A stretch of 64,000 nt of DNA, taken from NCBI RefSeq assembly GCF_963678635.1, contig NC_087067.1, forward strand, positions 2,110,001 through 2,174,000, written 5' to 3'. Under the pieces are notes generated by a model. That model had not been told where the DNA came from. It searched no databases and was given only the letters and a program-made list of their open reading frames with translations. Made by a program: the position numbers and the translations under genes. Below are positions 56,801 through 64,000 of this stretch, piece after piece; the first letter of the stretch is position 1; every line of letters starts with the position of its first letter. This stretch comes from Symsagittifera roscoffensis (taxonomy: Eukaryota; Xenacoelomorpha; Acoela; Convolutidae).

Positions 56801-59800
56801 TCTGTGTCAAATATCAATTGTGATTTCAAAACACCTGATTTAAAAAAAAGTTTAAATCAGCCAAAGCTCCAATTGGGTTAATTTTCACAACAAAAACGTC
56901 CACTATAAATTGTTCTACAAATTTAAAGAGATTTAAGGGCATCTAATTTTTTCGTCGAAATTCAAAAGTTGAAGTTTTTTTGAAAAAACAAGTCGGTTTT
57001 TTCAGTTTTGTTGCGTTCATTACTCTTTTCCAACTGTCAGTTGGCTATATTTTTGGCTATGAAATTATTAAATATAGAAAATATCTGTTGTACACTGACG
57101 GCCATTTTAGGGAAGATCAGAATTTCAGTAGTTTTGGAGAATTGACCATTTTAGTTAAAAAGAACACGTTTAAGTTGAAATTTTTTATCGTTCAATTTTT
57201 GAAATCAAAAGCGTTGTTAGATACCTGCGTCTTTTGTTACAGTTGCTTCCATTTCCTTGTTTTTGGATATATTTTATATATAAGCAGTTTATACGGTTTT
57301 CGAAGCACAAGAGATTCGTTATTGGCTATTGGTTTTTGCGATTCAAAGAGCTTAAAGGCCATATATTTTATACTTGAATTTCGAAATTTGAAGTTTTTTT
57401 TTCAAAAGTTAAGTGTTTTTTTTTTCAGTTTCTGCATTCATTTTCCAATTGTTTGTTAGCTATGTTTTCAAAGTTAGGTTGCATAGTGATATAAGACTTG
57501 AATTGCGGTTTCCTAACCGTATTTTGTGAAGTTGTTTGATATTTGTCATAGAATTGGTTGCAGAAAATCAAAAATTTTTCAGTCTGGATCAAAAATTTTC
57601 TGTTTTATTCAAAAATCACTATCTGCTACTACACAAGCAATTGCAATGTTATCATACCAATACACACATTTTTTCTTTTTTAAATCCAAGTCGCAAATAA
57701 AAATATATAATATTATAATTGTTCACTTTTGCTGCAGTGCATGTGTTAAATAGCATTTTGGGTTCGATATCCGCTTAGTTAGTGGCTAGTGATTTGTTAA
57801 ATGCAAGAGGACATGGCGCAGGCGGCAAGACGTGAGATTCTTTATCTGTAGGTTTAGATTTTTTTGTTTTCAAGCAAGGCTTAAAGGGAGGAAAAGTGGG
57901 AGACTGTCGCCTTTTTTTGCTTTTCGCGGCATTCTTTTGGCTTTTTCTTCGAATAAAAGGTTAATATTAATCTTACAATCACATGTTAGAACCGAAATTT
58001 AAATAACCTCGATAATCCTAAACATCCAAGTTCTAATCGCGCGATGTTATAACAAAGTAAAGTTATACCTTAAGGAAGTTTTAATGCCATGCTTTAAAGG
58101 GCTTTTTAACGACTGAGTAGCGAAGTGATGTCCGACACTTATTCATCCTTTTTTTTCAACATCATTCGTACTTTTTACGAACGTTTGCGCGCTTGTACGT
58201 TTTTGCCGTTCAATCATTTTGTTTATTTTTCAAGGTGTAATTTTGAATCGTTGCAGGCACATAGTTTTTTTTGTTTCGAATGTCTTTTTGGTCCTGCGTT
58301 TTTGTCCATGACATTTTGTACGTGCACTTAAGTTGCAGATGGAACAAACTTCCCACTTTTGAATTCTTAATGCTTGTTTTTCGGGGTATACATTTTTAAA
58401 ACTAAATTGGACGGCTTATTTAAACAGTAAAATGCGTAAAACGAGAAAATTTCTCGGCCAAAACAAGTCCATCGCCCACAAAGATAGTGCAGCAAATCTT
58501 TTAAGATTTACAATTCGACTTGTTTGACTCAATAAACCCTAATGAATAGTTAGAAGAGGATAGAGGATAGTGAAACAGTCCTTATCCCGAACCAACTTAC
58601 TGAAAAACCCCGACAATTTTCCCCAATTAAATTTTTACACCGCCAAAAACCTCTTGCCGTACAACTCTCAGTGTTCGCAAAAAGTGTTTCAAGAGTTCAA
58701 ACACCGCCGCCATTGATACAGTACTTTTTACTTATCTCAAAAACTCTTTCTAAAGACAGTAATCTACCACTTTAGTCTCATCGAGTCATAGGTTTTTCCG
58801 TCTGAATCGACACTTATTTCTGTCCAGCTTCAACTGATCGCAATCGATCTCTCTGTGAAGTGTTCCCAGATACGGAGGAAATTGGTGAAAAATGACATCG
58901 CCTCAATTGCTCTTCTAAGCTAAATTTTCCGAATGCGAAGTCTTGGTGATGTACCGAAACGAGCTTCGCAACCAGAATAAACGGTAGTTCCTTTTTTTGG
59001 AACCCAAAGTCACATCCACCCTTAAACATCCCGGCGAAACACAAAAATTATAATTAGAATAAAAGCTTAATATTAATCTTACAATCACAGGTTGGACTTT
59101 CTCTTTGAGCTTCAAAATCTCAAATGTTAGAACCGAAATTAAAATAATCTCATTAATCCTAAACATCCAAGTTTTAATCGCGCCATGTTATAACAAAGTC
59201 AAATTATACCTAAACGAAGTTTTAATGCCGTGCTTTAAAGGGCTTTTTAACGACTGAGTAGCGAAGTGATGTCCGACACTTATTCACTCTTTTGTTTTTT
59301 TTTCAACATCATTCGTACTTTTTACGAACGTTTGCGCGCCATTACGTTTTTGCCGTTTAATTAATTTTCAAAGTGGAGTTATGAATCGTTACAGGCACAT
59401 AGTTTTTTTTTGTTTCGAATGTCTTTTTGGTCCTACGTTTTTGTACAGGACATTTGTCCGTGCACTTAATTTGGAGACGGAACAAATTCACTACTTTTTA
59501 ATTTTAATGCTTGTTTTTCGGGTTATACATTTTTATAACTAAATTGGACCGCACATTTGAACAGAAAAATGCGCAAAATGAGAATATTTACTTCTCGGCC
59601 AAAACAAAACCATACCCCTCAAAGGTTGGGCGACAAGTAATTTAAGATTCATTATTCCCCTTGTTTGACTGGGTCAACTTTTACAAGTAGACGATACGAA
59701 CAAATAAACCACCCAAAACTAAAGTTGTCCACGCGTAAAAGACGAGCAATGACAATTTTCCCCAAGTGAAATTTTACTCCGCCGGATTACCTCCTGCCTT

Positions 59801-62800
59801 GCTGTACTACTTTTAGGTCTCTCTATCTAATTAAACTTAATCAACAGGCCAGATTAAAAAAAAGTTCTCAAAGAATTTTTCAAGTGTTCAAACGCAGCCG
59901 TCATTAATACAAAACTTTTTAATTACCTTAAAACTCTTACTAACGACAGTAATCTACTACCTGAGCCCAATCGAGTCATGGGTTTTTCTCGTCTGACTGC
60001 ATCTACACTTAACACTATCCAGCTTGAATCGAAATGCATAAATTGAAATGCATAATTTTTTGAAATGCATAATTCGGTTTAATGCTTTACAATTTATTAC
60101 ATGCATAGTTTCTGTGGACGCCTTCAGTTTCTTATACTCGAAATTATTACATGCACATTGTGTCTATTTGTTGTTGCCACTTTTGCTGCATCGCGTTGGC
60201 AGTTTGTTAATATATGTAGCTGCTTAGCATATGTAGCTGCTTTATTCGTGACTAGTGTTTACCGATAATAAAGCGTCTGTGGCCTTGAGGGCGGGGCGTG
60301 AGACTCCAAATCTAGAGGTCACAGGTTCGAATCCGATACGTTGCAAAATTGTACTAATTCGAGGCTTTTGTTCTTTTTTTTTCTTATTTCACTTTATAAA
60401 GCTGCTTTTTGGCATGTTTTCGCTTCTGTTTGCGAAGCAGAGCTTCGCCTCTGTGTTAAATTTAGTTCTGAAACTGGTCTTTAATTATGAGATACCTCAG
60501 CGGAATAAAAATTTCACCTATTGATCTAGTTTTTTTAAATTGGGAAATCTTTATTTAAAAAATTTGATTGTAACATATTCTTGAAATTTAGAAAGTTTCA
60601 ACGAGTTTATTTTTTCTTAGAATTTCGAAAAATACCTTGAAAATTTTCCAAATATTTAGACTATTTTATGATTCTGAGTACAATAACAATTTTGATCCCT
60701 CATTTTGCAAGAACCTTGATCCTTCGTTTCAGCCAAACATTTTATTGTTGCTAAATTGTTTTATTTGAATGAAATTATAATTTTGCGTCATTGCGGATGA
60801 CCCATGAATGAATGTAATGGGTATATATGGCAAACAAGGAACTTTGATAGGCCCTAAATACATGAAGTATTCATCACTCTTGATTATTTATATAAGCATG
60901 CAATCTAAATAGGTTTGCACTCACGCTTCAATGGCTGGTTTTGACCTTTAGTTGTTGTCAAATAGACTTTATTAGGAAACGAAGACATGTTTGCTGAGCT
61001 AAGTCAAATTTGCACCCAAATAGTATTTCAAACATGCGCTTAGAATTGTGGCTCTCAACTTCAATTGCAAATTTTTGCGCAAGTCACTTTTATCCCAAAT
61101 ACTAGCTGGAGAGACAGATCGTTGTGCTCTTTGGGCTTCTAAATTTCAAGAGTTCGCTTGTTTATACCACTTATCCTCCAAGATCTTTGAGCATCTCTAC
61201 TTGCTGAAGTATTTGATTTTGAACAAACTGTGAACTCTTAGGCGTTTGATCTCAACTTCAATTTATTAGCCTTACCCTCTAAAAAGGTTGGTGGAATAAA
61301 AGTTTTTATGTAATGATTTCCACATTAATAATTAACGCCTTGGTTTTTTATAGTAGTAATATTGTTGTTTTTTTTCTGAGTGAAAAGTTTTTTGTAAATA
61401 AAAACGCTGGGTTTTGAATGATACCATTAATTGTTAATGCGCTGCAGAATCAATTTTTTGTTTTTATTCATTCGCTCCCGCATTCTTGAGCTGCTTTTTG
61501 TTTGTGTTTCTCGATTGTGACTGCCACATTGGTACAAAAACTATTTTTTATCTGTGTTTTCATAATTTTAGAAGTGCAATTCGACGCTAGCATTGGACAC
61601 TGCAATTCTGCCATTGGACAACGTCAAAGACACAGAGGAAGAGGTGAATATGGCTGACAGTAGCGAACATAAGGACTCCACTACAGCAGCAGCAGCAGTT
61701 GCTTCTCCCCCTGCTCCTGAAGAAACCTCCGCAGTAATTTCATCGTCTTCCGCCCCTCCCCCCTCCCAAAATGCAGAATCATCAGCCACCAAAGAATCAG
61801 GTGGGCCCGAGTTTTTGAACCCGATTAACGATTAATTTGACCTCAAGTGCTACTCGCACCAAGTTACAGATTTCCCCTTAGAGCTTTTCAGGGTCGGGAA
61901 TGTTAACTGGGTTCTAAGTTAGTTTCCTGCGAGAAAATTGAGAATAAACTTATAGTTAAGCAATTCAATTCCAATTAAAATAGTGGGTGGAGGATTTTAA
62001 CTTAGTCTTTTCAGGGGGGTGCGGTTATTAATTTGGTCAAAGTCCTTTTCCTGATCTATAATTTGATCAAAGTTTTCTGTTACTTTTTTCTTCAGTCAAA
62101 ACATGACAAAAGCGTTTTTTAGCGTAAGTTCCCCTTCAAATTATTTATTATTGGAGTCTTAGTGCGCAGTAAACTGGTCAACATTAAATGCATGAAATGA
62201 GGTGCAATTGGTTGAGGTCATTTTTGATACCGTCAAAAAACCATCTTTCATTTGGTCTCTTATCTGAATCATCACCTGGTTAGTTATCTTAATCCCAGCA
62301 GATGTTCACTACGTTGCATAGATAAGTAGTCCCTTTGAAACTCTTATCTTCCACTTTGTACTTCTAAGGCAGAATTGGCGCCAATTTAGAGTCCTATTCA
62401 ATGGTCTTTAGAGGTGAATAGTGCCAATTATACGCAATTGTTGCAACGTTTCCTATGGCGCCAGCTCAATAGCGTAGTAATACACAAGGGAAGTTTGTGT
62501 GACCACTCGCTAATTAGTCATAGCAATTGAGTATAAATGGACTCAATTGGAAAATATCATATTGCATAGAATTTACAATTGCACGCTTCGAGTTATATTT
62601 AAATGCTCTATTAATTAAATTTTGAGCCGGAAGCGATTAAGTGAGTTGGAATATGATTAAACAATTGGGCCATTTTTGAAAGATCGACGTATGGACCAAA
62701 AACATAGATAACATTTCACAAGTTAACAATAACAACATTCAGTTTACAAGCGTTGGTTGTTGTAGCCATTCAAAGCGTAACCTCCCGTCACGATCAGCAG

Positions 62801-64000
62801 GCCAAATCCCCCTTAGTAAAAATTCCCCCCAGAGGCTAGGCTGTTGACTATTTTGCATTTCCGCGATAGATTGCTGGCTGGTTGCTCACTCATTCGAAAC
62901 ATAACGCAGTCAGATACTAAGTGTATTTTTGTGTGTGTGTGTATGCGTTGCGGTCCCATTCATTTGTCCCCCGCGATTAGATTATTTTTCGACTAACAAC
63001 TATTCACCGCCGTAGCACTTGCACATATACATAATATTACAGTTGCAGCACGTAGCGATACTTGGCAATAAAAGACGGAAGCTCTCTTCCCAAAACAGTG
63101 CATTGCGCTTCTTATTTCTCCTTCTCTGTTAAAAGTTCCAAGTCTCCGAGGTGCTATTTTTTCCTTCCTTGTGTAAAAATATCATATATTCCTTACAACT
63201 ATCTGCATTTAGCATATCCTGCCTTGTTTATCTAGCTACTTTTCCTTTCCCATTTGCATTAGCTGCAAATTTTATTCAAGGATGAATTTGAAATTGAAAT
63301 TTATGAGAAATGGAGAGGGTTAGTCATTGTTTATTTTTAGTAACTTAAACCAATTTGGGCGTTTTTTAATTCGTTTTTTTATTTAATTTTGAAATTGGTG
63401 TTTTTCGTTCATATTTTTGTTAAAATATTTCTGCTACTGGGAAAATTTCTTTGTTGATTTTTGCCAAATCCATTTTTGGCCGATCTTTCCTAAATTTTTT
63501 TAAATTTCAAATTTTCGGGTTAAATAGTCAACAAAACAACTGAACCTGGTCGCGACATTAATCTTGCGTACGCGTTTGATTAATTTTGTATAATTTACTT
63601 GAGCTCAAAGATTTATTTTAAGATTTTTTATCCAATATATTGAATACGATTGTTTTTTGTTATATAATTTTTTTCCTCAATTTTAGCCCCAGCCCAATCA
63701 ACAGAAGAGAAACCAACGCCAACAGAAACGAAAGAATCTGCTGAATCCGCCGAGAAAAAAGACGAAACGGTAGAAGTGGCGAAAACCGACGCTGAATCAC
63801 CCAAAGCCGAAGAAGAAACTGCGAAAGCCGAAGGAACAACTTCAGCCGAGAAGAAAGACTCGGAAGAAGAAAAGAAACCCGAATCAAAGAAGAAGCCGAA
63901 GGAAAAGAAGACTAGAAGCAAGAGTTTTCTGGGGACTTTGGGTTCCAAGTTGACGAAGCACAAGAAGCCCGTGGTTGTAGAAGAGTCGAAAGCGGCCGAG
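53818..64000 (+). CDS. Akap200: Akap200/MARCKS-like membrane-anchored protein, 5' exons
   Basis: Exons: 53818-53898 (27 codons, phase 0), 61572-61800 (ends phase 1) and 63687-64000 (open at window end); 208 residues visible. An acceptor TTTCAG at 53810 puts the ATG seven bases into its exon, so a 5'-UTR exon lies upstream. Donors are GAG/GTAAGA and CAG/GTGGGC; acceptors AATTTTAG and AATTTTAG. Residues 1-7 MGKAHSK fit N-myristoylation (Gly2, Ser6). Residues 28-165 are low-complexity Ala/Glu/Lys/Ser/Pro. Residues about 167-197 form a basic patch (KKKPKEKKTRSKSFLGTLG) resembling a MARCKS effector domain that binds acidic lipid and calmodulin when unphosphorylated. Family members link PKA or actin to the plasma membrane. 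MGKAxSK is the start I associate with arthropod Akap200. A PKA-binding helix is not in the visible part, so plain MARCKS is the alternative. Confidence 0.75.
54340..54500 (+). repeat. R3 fragment in intron 1
   Basis: TCTCAGTGTCGAGAAAAACCGG with flanks resembling 42670-42720. The rest of the element is missing. Confidence 0.35.
54599..55415. mobile_element. 0.82-kb inverted-repeat transposon with TTAA ends
   Basis: The ends are AATTAATTGGGG (54599) and CCCCAATTAATT (55404-55415), so TTAA flanks a TTGGGG...CCCCAA terminus. Further inside, CAACAGTGCCGAAAA (54620) is inverted as TTTTCGGCACTGTTG on the right, GGCGCCAAAA occurs on both sides, and CATGCTTGAAGGACCGAATG (54771) is inverted near 55160. 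The right arm carries TTTTCGGCACTGTTGAACAA in 26-bp tandem copies. No transposase is present. The TTAA duplication suggests a piggyBac-type MITE, but without autonomous relatives this is an inference. Confidence 0.6.
55597..55650 (-). repeat. 3' half of a tRNA-like element
   Basis: Minus strand TTTTACACGAGGGTCC, then TGTTCGAACCCC (B-box-like) and AATTCGGCC. The 5' half is missing. Confidence 0.35.
55642..56022 (-). mobile_element. hAT-like transposon 3' remnant
   Basis: A minus frame (56022-55795) of 75 codons contains EAQLSVERADKLVLIYYNAAL, similar in pattern to the end of the hAT dimerisation domain (R/QLS-x-E-x-x-x-x-L-V-x-x-x-x-N). About 150 bp beyond its stop, the sequence ends in palindromic ACTAGTAAGT repeats and CTGCACAACCCTA on the minus strand, a wording typical of hAT termini. 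A 15-bp tandem duplication (GGTTTCAAAAACTCA at 55728 and 55743) lies between. The opposite end and most of the gene are absent. Confidence 0.4.
56100..57480 (-). repeat. R1 family, three inverted partial copies
   Basis: R1 left ends appear reversed as CTTTTCCAACTGTCAGTTGG (57022) and CTTTTCCAACTATCCGTTG (56367), with a further copy ending TTTTCCAATTGTTTGTTAGC near 57440. Internal landmarks are also reversed (GCGGAATATACATTTG, TAAATTGTTCTA). The 159-codon plus frame 56980-57459 is made of this repeat and is Phe-rich by composition, not a gene. Confidence 0.55.
57805..57872 (+). repeat. tRNA-like element, plus strand
   Basis: ATGGCGCAGGCGGCAAGACG (A-box region), TGAGATTCTTTATCTG (arm), then GGTTTAGATTTTTTTG where the B-box has decayed into a T-run. 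Resembles the minus-strand element at 19985-20055. Confidence 0.4.
57951..60025 (+). repeat. ~0.9-kb direct duplication
   Basis: 57951-58831 and 59057-60025 align in order: AATATTAATCTTACAATCAC, AATCCTAAACATCCAAGTT, GGGCTTTTTAACGACTGAG, TAGCGAAGTGATGTCCGACA, TCATTCGTACTTTTTACGAA, CATTTTTATAACTAAATTGG-like, and ATCGAGTCAT...GGTTTTTC. The copies differ at many positions and small indels. About 225 bp of unrelated sequence separates them. No conserved reading frame was found, although ACTTTTTACGAACGTTTGCG is well kept. Confidence 0.75.
60030..60078. repeat. GAAATGCATAATT short tandem repeat
   Basis: Three imperfect copies of AATTGAAATGCATAA-type sequence. Confidence 0.55.
60273..60345 (+). repeat. 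tRNA-like element with perfect B-box
   Basis: GTGGCCTTGAGGGCGGGGCG (A-box region), TGAGACTCCAAATCTAG (arm, loop CTCCAAA), GGTTCGAATCC (60324-60334). Acceptor ends do not pair well. Plus orientation, opposite to the left half. Confidence 0.5.
60432..60700 (-). repeat. triloop hairpin GCGAAGC-AGA-GCTTCGC plus inverted R1 piece
   Basis: Perfect hairpin at 60432-60448 followed by CTCTGTG, the inverted counterpart of 16380-16402. R1 landmarks then follow in reverse (CTATTGATCTAGTTTTTTTA, AAATTGGGAAATC, AGAATTTCGAAAAATACC). Confidence 0.5.
60700..61571. other. 3' part of intron 1, no repeat recognised
   Basis: Ends with polypyrimidine-poor ATAATTTTAG used as acceptor for exon 2. Nothing else supported. 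Confidence 0.35.
61801..63686. other. intron 2 of the Akap200-like gene
   Basis: Has a small (GT)6 microsatellite at 62931-62942 and otherwise no recognised repeat, a contrast to intron 1. The 62300-63130 part is more balanced in composition and could hold regulatory sequence, but no motif can be named. Confidence 0.4.

Noticed and set aside
56980-57459. 159-codon plus-strand open frame in intron 1
   Set aside because: It is built from inverted R1 repeats (CCAACTGTCAGTTGG and other landmarks), is rich in Phe as expected for T-rich DNA, and has no family motif.

Overview
The window looks like AT-rich nuclear DNA from an invertebrate animal. It has spliced genes with GT/AG introns, an animal-type NTHL1 base-excision repair gene, an Akap200/MARCKS-like gene, decayed LINEs, tRNA-derived SINE-like repeats and several families of non-autonomous dispersed repeats. 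I cannot name the species. Most of the 64 kb is repeat and intron. Real coding sequence is sparse.

Genes I can support: (1) an intronless, complete NTHL1 homologue (39258-40049, +); (2) the first three coding exons of an Akap200/MARCKS-like protein running off the right edge (exons 53818-53898, 61572-61800 and 63687-64000, +, all in frame); (3) a 392-nt internal exon on the minus strand (23930-24321), tentatively FAM53-like; (4) a frame-consistent three-exon minus-strand model of 145 residues with no recognised family (36412-37097). Weaker exon candidates lie at 18276, 37505, 38063 and 40145.

Layout: 1-36 kb is an A-rich field of short dispersed repeats. These are tRNA-like elements, the hairpin-ended family R1, composite elements with ~155-bp minisatellite cores (R2), a ~0.8-1 kb family (R3), a ~160-bp tandem family (R4) and one copy of a 0.54-kb hairpin-bearing element (R5). 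From 36 to 40.5 kb is mostly single-copy and carries the small genes and NTHL1. From 40.5 to 53.6 kb come R2 units again, R3 copies, two broken LINEs facing away from each other, a ~1.54-kb tandem repeat present nearly three times, a second satellite (R6) and the second R5 copy. From 53.8 kb to the end is the Akap200-like gene. Its 7.7-kb first intron holds a ~0.8-kb inverted-repeat transposon with TTAA ends, an hAT-like fragment, R1 copies and a ~0.9-kb direct duplication.

The main large-scale pattern is polarity. R1, R2, R3, R5, R6 and most tRNA-like elements lie one way left of about 36 kb and the opposite way right of it, together with a switch from A-runs to T-runs on the written strand. 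Other notable observations are the R1 terminal hairpin, whose stem changes sequence while staying complementary, the R2 architecture (left hairpin, minisatellite core, conserved right module), the poly-G-joined 1.54-kb triplication, and the many dispersed short perfect hairpins with 3-5-nt loops. Repeat families and boundaries were recognised by eye, so edges are approximate.
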